A DNA stretch of 25,552 bases, taken from assembly GCA_024681565.1 (NCBI GenBank), contig JAILAO010000167.1:1-25552 (forward strand), given 5' to 3'. This stretch comes from Bacteroidales bacterium. GTDB lineage: Bacteria > Bacteroidota > Bacteroidia > Bacteroidales > UBA932. This document shows positions 16,324-23,517 of this stretch, piece after piece. The notes under the pieces are model-generated. The model saw only the letters and a program-made list of their open reading frames with translations. It had not been told where the DNA came from and did not search any database. Positions within the stretch are counted from its first letter, which is position 1; the number at the start of each line of letters is the position of its first letter. The position numbers and the translations under genes are program-made.

Positions 16324-17541
16324 TCAGCGGGTGACGGCCGGCTGATGCTGGGTAATGCAGTGGATGTTGCCGCCGCCGTAAATGAGTTCAAGCGTGTTGA
16401 CGCCGACGACCTTGCGATCCGGGAACATCTCCTGCAGCTGTTTCAGCGCCAGGGCATCGTATTCGTCACCATACTGGGGAGCAATCACGCCGCCGTTTAC
16501 AATCAGGAAGTTCATGTAGGAGGCGTCGCAGAGGGCGCCGTTTTTACGGGGAACCGCATTCTCTGCGTAATCGACGGACCCGGCATCTTTCAGGTAGACC
16601 GGCTCTTTGCTCATGGTCAGCTTCCAGACTTTCAGTTTGCGGCCTTTGGCGTCCGTCGCCTCGCTGAGGGTTTTGTATGCGGCCTGGCACTCCTTGTAGT
16701 AGGGGTGGTTGGGGTCGTCGGTCCAGATGCAGGCTACCTCTCCCGGCCGGACAAAGCATGCCACCATGTCCACATGGCCGTTTGTCTCATCGGGATCGAT
16801 GCCGTCCTTGATCCAGATGACCTTCTCAAGATTCAGGTATTCCTTCAGCTTGTCCTCGATCTGTTCTTTGCTCATTTCAGGATTGCGTCCTTTGCTGAGC
16901 AGACACATCTCGGTGGTAATCAGCGTGCCCTCGCCATCGGTATGGATTGCGCCGCCTTCGAGCACAAAGCCTTCCGTGCGGTAGCTGTCGATCCCTTCCA
17001 GCTCGCAGATCTTCTGAGCGATCTTATCGTCATCGTCCCAGGGGAAGTACAGGCCGTCCACCAGGCCGCCCCAGGCATTGAAGGTCCAGTCGCAGCCACG
17101 GATCTCCCCCTTGTCGTTAATGACAAAGGTGGGACCGGTGTCACGCGCCCAGGAATCGTTGTTGCTCATTTCCACAACCCGGATATTCTCCGGCAGACGG
17201 GCACGGGCGTTGGTGTACTGGGCATTGGAAACCAGCATCGTCACAGGCTCGAATTCCGAGATGGCGCGTGCCACGTTGACGAAGGTTTCCTGCACGGGCT
17301 TGGCGCCGTTGCGATAGGTGTCCGACCGTTCGGGCCAGACCATCCAGACCTTTTCCTGCTTTTCAAATTCGCCGGGCATGCGAAATCCGTCCTGTTTCGG
17401 GGTGGTACCCTTGACTCTTCTTGCCATTGCGGGTGAGTAAACAAATACGAACCCGATCGCCAGGAGGAGACCAAAAAGCTTATTCATGGAGAAAGTACTC
17501 CTCTTCAGGGACTTAATTTGTCCCAATTCTCTTTTTTTCAT
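16324..17541 (-). CDS. aguA: Agmatine deiminase (agmatine iminohydrolase) with N-terminal export signal
   Basis: A 405-aa protein of the peptidyl-arginine-deiminase/agmatine deiminase fold. Family landmarks are VWMVWPER, NNDSWARDTGPTFV, FNAWGG, FVLEGGAIHTDGEGTLITTE, GHVDM (catalytic His), and GGGNIHCITQHQP at the C-terminus with the nucleophilic Cys 11 residues from the end. All key positions are intact, so conversion of agmatine to N-carbamoylputrescine is expected. A hydrophobic signal-like segment (MNKLFGLLLAIGFVFVYSPAMA) precedes the catalytic domain. ATG 17541 is chosen because the upstream sequence is A-rich (AGAAAAGAT) and it is the first ATG after a strong promoter. ATG 17487 would begin exactly at the signal peptide, and a GTG exists at 17580. 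No N-carbamoylputrescine amidase gene (aguB) is nearby. Confidence 0.93.
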   Translation of the reverse strand: MKKRELGQIKSLKRSTFSMNKLFGLLLAIGFVFVYSPAMARRVKGTTPKQDGFRMPGEFEKQEKVWMVWPERSDTYRNGAKPVQETFVNVARAISEFEPVTMLVSNAQYTNARARLPENIRVVEMSNNDSWARDTGPTFVINDKGEIRGCDWTFNAWGGLVDGLYFPWDDDDKIAQKICELEGIDSYRTEGFVLEGGAIHTDGEGTLITTEMCLLSKGRNPEMSKEQIEDKLKEYLNLEKVIWIKDGIDPDETNGHVDMVACFVRPGEVACIWTDDPNHPYYKECQAAYKTLSEATDAKGRKLKVWKLTMSKEPVYLKDAGSVDYAENAVPRKNGALCDASYMNFLIVNGGVIAPQYGDEYDALALKQLQEMFPDRKVVGVNTLELIYGGGNIHCITQHQPAVTR

Positions 17542-17591
17542 ATCTTTTCTATTGGTAAAGGCTAATTCGAAGTACGACACACTTCAAAAGT

Positions 17592-17623
17592 CAAAAATAT
17601 ATAATAGTTCACAATATTCCAAA
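17592..17623 (-). promoter_or_regulatory. Promoter of the agmatine deiminase gene
   Basis: On the minus strand TTTG (17623 to 17620), 20-nt spacer, then TATTTTTG (17599 to 17592) fits the Bacteroidota -33/-7 consensus. The expected transcript starts near 17585, about 45 nt before ATG 17541. Confidence 0.65.
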
Positions 17624-17675
17624 ATTATCCTGTAAACCAAAGACTTACGGCTCCAGTGCTTCCAGTGGGGGAGCA

Positions 17676-17714
17676 TGAGGGATTTGCGCAGTCGCTGCGC
17701 TCCTTTGCACATCC
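17676..17714 (+). repeat. 39-bp direct repeat, copy 1
   Basis: This copy is identical to the second copy at 17756-17794 (offset exactly 80 bp). Each unit carries a small inverted repeat, GCGCAG-TCG-CTGCGC. It is non-coding, in a gene-free stretch of about 400 bp between the deiminase gene and tRNA-Ser. It looks like a REP-type dispersed element rather than a gene. Confidence 0.85.
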
Positions 17715-17755
17715 TCCGGCAGTACGAGGCCCGGAGGGCCGAAAGGAAGATCCCT

Positions 17756-17794
17756 TGAGGGATTTGCGCAGTCGCTGCGCTCCTTTGCACATCC
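17756..17794 (+). repeat. 39-bp direct repeat, copy 2
   Basis: Perfect copy of 17676-17714, starting TGAGGGATTTGCGCAGTCGC. The 41-bp spacer between the copies holds another imperfect inverted repeat around GGCCCGGAGGGCC (17729-17741). The rest of the gap, up to 17944, holds two hairpins (17863-17878 and 17902-17921) and no convincing gene. Confidence 0.85.
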
Positions 17795-17862
17795 CTCTGT
17801 CACCGCGAGCAACGCCAATCGGAGCGTGAATTCGTCCCTTTTTGGCCGGAGCTGCATCGTCT

Positions 17863-17878
17863 TGAGAGCGAGCTCTCA
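17863..17878. repeat. Short inverted repeat
   Basis: TGAGAGC-GA-GCTCTCA, a perfect 7-bp palindromic repeat with a 2-nt centre. Function unknown; it lies in the non-coding region downstream of tRNA-Ser. Confidence 0.5.
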
Positions 17879-17901
17879 GCCGACACAACTCCAACCAAAA
17901 A

Positions 17902-17921
17902 CGCCGCACAAAAGTGCGGCG
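17902..17921 (-). terminator. Hairpin downstream of tRNA-Ser
   Basis: CGCCGCAC-AAAA-GTGCGGCG, a perfect 8-bp stem with an A4 loop on the plus strand (T4 on the minus). On the minus strand it begins 24 nt after the tRNA-Ser 3' end and is followed by TTTTTGG, which fits an intrinsic terminator. Confidence 0.65.
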
Positions 17922-17944
17922 CTCCTGATTTGCTTTGCATTGCG

Positions 17945-18029
17945 CGGTGAGTGAGGGATTCGAACCCCCGGTACGTTGCCGTACACCTGTTTTCGAGGCA
18001 GGCTCCTTCAACCACTCGGACAACTCACC
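17945..18029 (-). tRNA. tRNA-Ser (anticodon CGA)
   Basis: An 85-nt class II tRNA with a long variable arm. The acceptor stem is GGTGAGT/ACTCACC with discriminator G73, normal for Ser. The anticodon loop is CTCGAAA with anticodon CGA, reading UCG. The T arm contains GGTTCGAATCC. The anticodon stem CCTGC/ACAGG has a C-A mismatch at the pair closing the loop (31-39). CCA is not encoded. Confidence 0.95.
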
Positions 18030-18105
18030 GGATTATCAGACCACAAAGGTATAAAAAAAACTCATACTTCCATACTTTTTACTTGTCCGCCGGCGCCCCC
18101 GTCCT

Positions 18106-18136
18106 TTTGCATTTATTGATTAAATGCATAATTTTG
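18106..18136 (+). promoter_or_regulatory. Consensus Bacteroidota promoter for the PepSY-GH9 operon
   Basis: TTTG (18106-18109), a 19-nt spacer, then TAATTTTG (18129-18136). This is a perfect TTTG-N19-TAnnTTTG and the best promoter in the window. The expected start is near 18142, about 20 nt before the ATG. Confidence 0.75.
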
Positions 18137-18162
18137 TGTTACTGAACCGTCTAATACGACAT

Positions 18163-18606
18163 ATGATGAAAACCGTAAAATCTTTTCTGACAATCCTGAT
18201 GGCCCTGACGATATCGTCCGTCTGTCTTGCCGACGACCATCCCATCCCCGCCGATCAGCTTCCTGTCGCCGCCAAATCATTTATCCAGAAATACTTCCCG
18301 GATTCGGCGATTTCCTATGCGCTGGTGGGTTACGGGATCATGAGGACGGACTACGAGGCGCGGCTGGCGGACGGAACCCAGGTGGAATTCGACAGGAAGG
18401 GAAACTGGACCGGGGTGGACGCCAATCACCGGGCGCTTCCTGCCGGCATCGTCCCGGAGCGGGTCGCCGCGTACATCCAGGCCAAGTTCCCGGATACCGG
18501 GATCATCAAGATCACCAGGAAATGGTTCGGTTTCGAAACGGAACTGATGAACGGTGTCGAACTTCGCTTTAACGCAGACGGAGCATTCATCGGTTATGAC
18601 AGATAA
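18163..18606 (+). CDS. PepSY-like periplasmic protein (PF11396-type)
   Basis: A 147-aa secreted protein: a signal peptide of about 23 residues beginning MMKTVKSFLTILMALTISSV and ending VCLA before DDHPI. Two PepSY-like half-repeats follow: LPVAAKSFIQKYFPDSAI... YEARLADGTQVEFDRKGNW, and VPERVAAYIQAKFPDTGIIK... FETELMNGVELRFNADGAF. This repeated (helix - KYFP - strands - GxxVEFDxxG) pattern is that of the putative beta-lactamase-inhibitor-like PepSY-like family common in Bacteroidota; the function is unsettled. The start is ATG 18163 (18166 is an equivalent alternative). Its last 11 nt overlap the start of the GH9 gene, so the two are translationally coupled. Confidence 0.85.
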   Translation: MMKTVKSFLTILMALTISSVCLADDHPIPADQLPVAAKSFIQKYFPDSAISYALVGYGIMRTDYEARLADGTQVEFDRKGNWTGVDANHRALPAGIVPERVAAYIQAKFPDTGIIKITRKWFGFETELMNGVELRFNADGAFIGYDR

Positions 18607-21127
18607 ATCCGGACACCCCATCCTGGCAGCTTTGCTTGTGCTGCTCGTTTCGGGCCCTGCCGGGGCCCAGGATTTCCGCCTGAACGACGCCGGTTATTTC
18701 AACCGGGACGGCGTGGACGTGATGGCGTTCAACGATTTCTATCCCGAAGGGCACCAGGGCGGCATCTCCATCCTGATGCACGGGCGGCGTATCGCCAGCA
18801 ACGGTGACATCCGCTTCGAACCTACCCCGGGACAATGGCAGCCTGTCCCGAAACAACTGGACCGCCGGGTGGTGGACGGCCGTATCGAGACCACGCTCTG
18901 CTATCCCGATTCCAGCCGCCATTTCACGGGTTTCAACCCGATGATCTACCCTGACGTGCAGCTCGGATACAAGGTCACGCTGGAGCCTTCCGGCAAGGGT
19001 TTCCTGGTCACGGTGGACCTGGACCGGCCGGTGCCCGAGGCGCTGGCGGGCCGGGCGGGCTTCAACCTTGAACTCTTCCCGGGGCACCTCCTCGGCAAGC
19101 CCTGGATCATGGACGACCGGCAGGGGATCTTCCCGCCGCAGCCGAACGCCCCGCTCCTGACGCAGGAGAGCTATGTCTATCGGAGCGTCGGGGATTTCCG
19201 GCCGGAAAGTGCCCCTGACACCGACGTGAAGCATCTCATCGGCGAAGGGTACAGTCCCTTCACCGCGGATGCGGTCATCGCCGAGCCCTATGCCACGGGT
19301 ACCTCCTTCACCCTCCTGCCCGACGATCCCTACGGCCGGCTGACCATCCGGAGCCTGGCGGGGGGAGAACTCAAGCTCTATGACGGGCGCATGAACCACA
19401 ACAACGGCTGGTTCGTGCTCCGCTCCGACATCCCTGCCGGCGTGACGGAAAGGGCCGTCCAGTGGTACATCGAACCCAACGTCGTGCCCGGCTGGACCAG
19501 CCATCCCGTCGTGCAGACCTCGCAGGTGGGCTATCTGCCGGCACAGCGCAAGGTGGCGATCATCGAGACCGACCGGCGGGACGTCCCGCTTCCCGAAGCC
19601 ACCCTGCTGCGCATCGGGACGGACGGGCCCCGGGAGGTCCGGACACTTCCGGCCGTGCGCTGGGAGGGCGACTTCCTGCGCTACGACTATCTGAAGGCGG
19701 ATTTCTCCGAGGTCCGCGAGGAGGGACTCTACCAGGTCCGCTACGGAGACAGCGTCTCTCCCGTTTTCCGGATCGCTTCCGACGTGTACGACCGTGGCGT
19801 CTGGCAGCCGGTCATCGAATACTTCCTGCCGGTACAGATGTGTCACATGAAGGTGATGGAGAAATACCGTGTCTGGCACGATGCCTGCCACCTCGACGAT
19901 GCGCGGATGGCCCCGCCGGGCAACCACATCGACGGTTATGTCCAGCCGGCGGACAACGGTACGCATTTCCACGCGCTCGATCCCGTCCCCGGGGTCAACC
20001 GGGGCGGCTGGCATGACGCCGGCGACGATGATGTGCGCGGGACGACCGGCAATGAATGCTACATCCTCACGATGGCCTGGGAGGCTTTCCATCCCGAGAT
20101 CGACGCCACGGCGATTGACCAGGAGCGCCGGCACGTGGAGATCCACGAGCCCGACGGCCGCAACGACATCCTCCAGCAGATCGAGCACGGGATGCTCAAT
20201 GTGGTGGACTGTTACCTGGCGCTGGGACGTTTCTCCAAGGGTATCATTACCAACAATCTCCGGCAGTACACGCTCTTGGGCGACACCTCCACGATGTCGG
20301 ACGGCATCCTGGGGACTGACGATGACCGCTGGATTTTCCCGGACACGGGGGACGGGGTCGGGGCCGCCGTCAACCTGGCCGCATCGGCCCGGGCCCTGCG
20401 CGGCTTCAATGACACCCTGGCCACGCACTGCGTGGACATCGCCCGCGAAACCTTTGCCCGGGCGGAAGAGCGGGGCGGCCGCCCGATGGGACGGATGCAG
20501 CTCGCGGTCGAACTGTACCTGACCACCGGAGAGGCTCAATATTTCGAGTTCATCACCGGCCACTGGGACGCCGTCGTCGCATCCGCCGGCAACTGTGCCT
20601 GGTACATGGCGCGCGTCGAGAAACAGATGGAGGGACAGCGGAAATACCGCAAGCAGTGCGCCGCGTTCCGCGAAGCGCTGCTGCAGTACCGCGAGACGCT
20701 CGACCGCCAGAGCGCGGAGACGCCTTACGGAGTGCCGTACCGTCCGAGCATCTGGGGGGCCGGCTGGGACATCCAGGCCTTTGGCTACCGCCATTATTTC
20801 CTGGCCAAGGCCTATCCGGACCTCTTTTCCTCCGACCAGGTGATGGACGCCCTGCATTTCATCCTCGGCCGCCATCCGGGCTCCAACCAGGCCTCCTTCG
20901 TAGGCGGGGTGGGTGCCACCTCCGCCACGGTCGGCTATGGCCTGAACCGCGCGGACTGGTCCTATATCCCCGGCGGGACGGTTTCCGGCACGGCACTGAT
21001 CCGCCCGGACTATCCGGAGCTGCTGACCTTCCCGTATCTGTGGCAGCAGGTGGAATACGTCCTGGGCGGCGGTTCGTCGCACTACATGTTCCTGGTCCTG
21101 GCGGCCATGGACCTGGCGGGCCGGTAA
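18596..21127 (+). CDS. Glycoside hydrolase family 9 (endoglucanase/exo-glucosidase-like), secreted
   Basis: An 843-aa protein from ATG 18596, which begins a signal peptide (hydrophobic LAALLVLLVSGPAGAQ). The N-terminal half (about 25-300) is a beta-rich accessory region I do not recognise. An Ig-like CelD_N domain follows (about 305-400, VQTSQVGYLPAQRKVAII). The GH9 (alpha/alpha)6 barrel runs from about 400 to the end. The catalytic aspartates are in GGWHDAGDDD (D474 and D477, counterparts of DAGD). The usual C-terminal NEVA glutamate motif is absent; E820 in LWQQVEYVLGGG is the best candidate for the acid. GH9 enzymes cleave beta-1,4- or mixed-link glucans by inversion. It overlaps the PepSY-like gene by 11 nt. 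It stands apart from the SusCD locus but may supply it with oligosaccharides. Confidence 0.88.
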   Translation: MTDKSGHPILAALLVLLVSGPAGAQDFRLNDAGYFNRDGVDVMAFNDFYPEGHQGGISILMHGRRIASNGDIRFEPTPGQWQPVPKQLDRRVVDGRIETTLCYPDSSRHFTGFNPMIYPDVQLGYKVTLEPSGKGFLVTVDLDRPVPEALAGRAGFNLELFPGHLLGKPWIMDDRQGIFPPQPNAPLLTQESYVYRSVGDFRPESAPDTDVKHLIGEGYSPFTADAVIAEPYATGTSFTLLPDDPYGRLTIRSLAGGELKLYDGRMNHNNGWFVLRSDIPAGVTERAVQWYIEPNVVPGWTSHPVVQTSQVGYLPAQRKVAIIETDRRDVPLPEATLLRIGTDGPREVRTLPAVRWEGDFLRYDYLKADFSEVREEGLYQVRYGDSVSPVFRIASDVYDRGVWQPVIEYFLPVQMCHMKVMEKYRVWHDACHLDDARMAPPGNHIDGYVQPADNGTHFHALDPVPGVNRGGWHDAGDDDVRGTTGNECYILTMAWEAFHPEIDATAIDQERRHVEIHEPDGRNDILQQIEHGMLNVVDCYLALGRFSKGIITNNLRQYTLLGDTSTMSDGILGTDDDRWIFPDTGDGVGAAVNLAASARALRGFNDTLATHCVDIARETFARAEERGGRPMGRMQLAVELYLTTGEAQYFEFITGHWDAVVASAGNCAWYMARVEKQMEGQRKYRKQCAAFREALLQYRETLDRQSAETPYGVPYRPSIWGAGWDIQAFGYRHYFLAKAYPDLFSSDQVMDALHFILGRHPGSNQASFVGGVGATSATVGYGLNRADWSYIPGGTVSGTALIRPDYPELLTFPYLWQQVEYVLGGGSSHYMFLVLAAMDLAGR

Positions 21128-21148
21128 AGAAGTTTTTTAGCGGAACTC

Positions 21149-21179
21149 TTGCGCTTTTCGCGAAAAAAGCCTACTTTTG
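21149..21179 (+). promoter_or_regulatory. Promoter of tRNA-Val
   Basis: TTG (21149-21151), a 20-nt spacer, then TACTTTTG (21172-21179). The tRNA 5' end is 18 nt downstream. Confidence 0.65.
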
Positions 21180-21196
21180 CAATCCATTTGCAAGAC

Positions 21197-21274
21197 AGGG
21201 GCGTAGCTCAGTTGGTTCAGAGCGCTTGAGTCACATTCAAGAGGTCATCGGTTCGACCCCGATCGTCCCTACCA
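21197..21274 (+). tRNA. tRNA-Val (anticodon CAC), CCA encoded
   Basis: Acceptor AGGGGCG/CGTCCCT (one G-U pair), D arm GCTC...GAGC, anticodon stem CTTGA/TCAAG with loop GTCACAT (anticodon CAC, reading GUG), T arm ATCGG-TTCGACC-CCGAT, A73 and a genomic CCA (21272-21274). Loop residues G32 and U38 are unusual. All stems are fully paired. Confidence 0.93.
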
Positions 21275-21307
21275 AAAGCCGCCGGCGTTTCCGCCGACGG
21301 CTTTTTT
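21274..21307. terminator. Terminator between tRNA-Val and the copper ATPase gene
   Basis: AAAAGCCG / CGGCTTTT outer stem, one C-A mismatch, CGGCG/CGCCG inner stem, TTTC loop and a T6 tail on the plus strand. On the minus strand it begins 2 nt after the ATPase stop, with a T4 tail, so it can end both transcripts. Confidence 0.85.
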
Positions 21308-21308
21308 G

Positions 21309-23477
21309 TCATTTCCTGGGGATGAGCAGCCGCAGGCTGTTGCTGACCACGAGCACCGAGCTGCAGGCCATCGCCGCGGCGGCGACCATCGGGTTCAGTA
21401 CGAATCCCAGGGCGCCGGCCAGTACGCCGGTGGCTACCGGGATGGCGATGATGTTGTAGAGGAAGGCCCAGCCGAGGTTCTGCCGGATGATGCGGAGCGT
21501 GCGGCGCGACAGGGCGACCAGCTCCGGGATCTTGCCGAGCTCCGAGGAGACGATCGTGGCCATGGCCGTGTTGATGGCGATGTCGCTGCCTTTGCCCATC
21601 GCGATACCGAGATCGGCCTGCGCCAGGGCGGCGCTGTCGTTGATGCCGTCGCCGACCATGGCGACGCAGTGTCCGGCCGCCTGCAATTCTTTGATATAGC
21701 TGACTTTGTCAGCCGGCAGGGCGTTGGCGTGCACTTCGCTGATGCCGACTTCGCGGGCCACGGCAGCGGCAGAGGCCGCATGGTCGCCGGTGAGCAGGTG
21801 GACGGTGATGCCCTGTTTCGCGAGGGCGCTCACGGCCGCGGCGGAGTCGGACTTGACCGCGTCCGCGATGGCGAGTGCGGCGAGCAGCCGTTCCCCGTCA
21901 TGGAAATACACGACCGTGCGTCCCGCTTCGCGCCAATGCTCGGCGACCTCGAAACGCTCGGGGGTGGATTTTCCGACGAAATAACTGCGGCCGTTCCAGA
22001 CGGCGCGGATGCCCTCGCCGACGAGGGCGTTGATATCCTGGACGCCGGGGAGTTCCGGCGTGTCCGCCAGATATGCGGCAACCGCCTCTCCCAGCGGATG
22101 TCCGGAGCGCAGCTCCATCGTGCGCAGCAGGGCGGGCTGGGACGGTTCGTCGGAGAGCCAGCGCAGTTCGACCACTTCCGGGTGGCCGGAGGTGACCGTG
22201 CCGGTCTTGTCGAGTACGACCGCGTCGATCCGGGCCGCGACCTGCAGGCTGTCGGCATCCTTGATCAGGATTCCCTGCGCCGCACCGCGGCCGATGCCAG
22301 CGGTCAGGGCCGTGGGAGTGGCGAGCCCCAGCGAGCAGGGGCAGGCGACCACGAGCACCGTCACGCAGGCGAGCAGTCCCCGCACGAAACCGTCGGGGGT
22401 GAGGAAGGTCCAGCCCAGCAGCGAGAGCAGCGCAATGCCGATCACCGCCGGTACAAACCACGAACAGACTTTGTCCACGGTGTGCTGGATGCGGGCCTTG
22501 CTGCCCTGCGCGTCCTGCACCATGCGGATGATGGAGGAGAGCATCGTGTCCCGGCCCGTCGCCTCGGCGCGCAGCTGCAGGGCGCCCTGGCCGTTGAGCG
22601 TCCCGGCGAAAACGGAGGAGCCCGCCTGCTTGAAGACGGCGATCGGTTCACCGGTCAGCATGCTCTCATCGACATACGAAGACCCCTGCTCGACGGTGCC
22701 GTCGGCGGGAATCCGCTCACCCGGCAGCACTTCCACCAGTTCGCCGCGCCGGATGTCCCGGCGCTTGGGCTGCAGCCCGATCAGCGCGCGGACCGCCTGG
22801 GTGGTGCGGTGCTTGGCGCGCTCTTCGAGCAAGCGCCCGATCAGGATGAAGGCGACGATCATCGCCGAGGACTCGAAATACAGCCCCGCCTGCAGCCCCC
22901 GGGAGGTCCATACCTGCGGGAAGAGGAGGTTGAAGAGGCTGAAAAGGAAAGAAATGCCCACGGACAGCGCCACGAGCGTGTCCATGCTGGTGTGCCCATG
23001 GCAGATCTGCTTCCAGGCGGTTACGAAGAAACGCCGGCCGCACCAGGCGGCGCTGACGGCGGCGAGCGCTGCGAGCACCCAGCCCTTGCCGGGGAAATCC
23101 GCAGCGGCCATCCCCAGCACCATCACGGTGACGGCGAGGACGATGGCCAGCAGGGCATCGCGGCGCAGACTCCGGAAGGCGCTCTGCTGTGCCTCCTCCG
23201 CCCGCGCCGCAAGCGATTCTTCTTCGCTTAGGTCCGAGTCGGCATCTTCGTCCTCCTCCGGGACCAGCAGGTCGTAGCCGGCGTCCTGCACGCACTGGCG
23301 CAGGGCGGCGGGGGAGGTGAGTTGCGGATCGTAGTCGATCCGGGCGGAGTTGGAAGCGAGACTGACTTCGGCTTCGTGCACACCGGCGCTCTGCTGGAGC
23401 GCCTTCTGGACGCGGGCCACGCAGGCGGCGCAGCCCATTCCCGTGACGGGGTAATTCTTGCGGATGGTATTTCCCAT
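21309..23477 (-). CDS. copA: Copper-translocating P1B-type ATPase
   Basis: A 722-aa protein. Order: one N-terminal heavy-metal-associated domain with GMGCAAC (residues 13-19, metal Cys16/Cys19), an acidic linker (about 73-88), two class-specific TM helices, further TM helices, actuator motif TGE (275-277), the metal-site TM helix with CPC (379-381), phosphorylation motif DKTGT (423-427), the P1B-specific SGHPLGEA and the hinge GDGINDSAAL, then two C-terminal TM helices. CPC plus a GMxCxxC HMA indicate Cu+ (or Ag+) export. The start is ATG 23477, directly before the HMA; upstream in-frame sequence overlaps the divergent gene and is not domain-like. No chaperone or CueR/CopY gene is adjacent. 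A divergent TAnnTTTG palindrome lies upstream. Confidence 0.95.
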   Translation of the reverse strand: MGNTIRKNYPVTGMGCAACVARVQKALQQSAGVHEAEVSLASNSARIDYDPQLTSPAALRQCVQDAGYDLLVPEEDEDADSDLSEEESLAARAEEAQQSAFRSLRRDALLAIVLAVTVMVLGMAAADFPGKGWVLAALAAVSAAWCGRRFFVTAWKQICHGHTSMDTLVALSVGISFLFSLFNLLFPQVWTSRGLQAGLYFESSAMIVAFILIGRLLEERAKHRTTQAVRALIGLQPKRRDIRRGELVEVLPGERIPADGTVEQGSSYVDESMLTGEPIAVFKQAGSSVFAGTLNGQGALQLRAEATGRDTMLSSIIRMVQDAQGSKARIQHTVDKVCSWFVPAVIGIALLSLLGWTFLTPDGFVRGLLACVTVLVVACPCSLGLATPTALTAGIGRGAAQGILIKDADSLQVAARIDAVVLDKTGTVTSGHPEVVELRWLSDEPSQPALLRTMELRSGHPLGEAVAAYLADTPELPGVQDINALVGEGIRAVWNGRSYFVGKSTPERFEVAEHWREAGRTVVYFHDGERLLAALAIADAVKSDSAAAVSALAKQGITVHLLTGDHAASAAAVAREVGISEVHANALPADKVSYIKELQAAGHCVAMVGDGINDSAALAQADLGIAMGKGSDIAINTAMATIVSSELGKIPELVALSRRTLRIIRQNLGWAFLYNIIAIPVATGVLAGALGFVLNPMVAAAAMACSSVLVVSNSLRLLIPRK

Positions 23478-23497
23478 GGTCTTGGTATTCTTTTCTG

Positions 23498-23515
23498 CAA
23501 AATTAGTTAATTTTG
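23498..23515. promoter_or_regulatory. Palindromic divergent promoter core (two back-to-back -7 boxes)
   Basis: CAAAATTA-GT-TAATTTTG is a perfect 8-2-8 palindrome. Read on the plus strand its right half is the -7 box TAATTTTG (23508-23515) for the epimerase gene. Read on the minus strand its left half is an identical -7 box (23505-23498) for the copper ATPase. No clear -33 element is seen for either side. It could also be an operator for a dimeric regulator. Confidence 0.6.
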
Positions 23516-23517
23516 GG

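Noticed and set aside
17676..17794. The pair of repeats as a CRISPR array.
   Set aside because: Only two units, spacer of 41 bp that itself contains inverted repeats, and no cas genes in the window.
17625..18023. 132-codon minus-strand frame through tRNA-Ser and the repeats.
   Set aside because: Its N-terminal half is the translation of tRNA-Ser and the remainder is the direct repeat; it is a typical spurious ORF.
17581..18029. Integration (att) site of a mobile element next to tRNA-Ser.
   Set aside because: No integrase or duplicated tRNA 3' end is visible in the window.
18587..21082. 831-codon frame antisense to the GH9 gene.
   Set aside because: No recognisable domain and composition typical of an antisense shadow; the plus strand is clearly coding.
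21306..23231. 641-codon plus-strand frame opposite the copper ATPase.
   Set aside because: Low-complexity Gly/Asp/Arg-rich translation; it starts inside the shared terminator region and has no domain.
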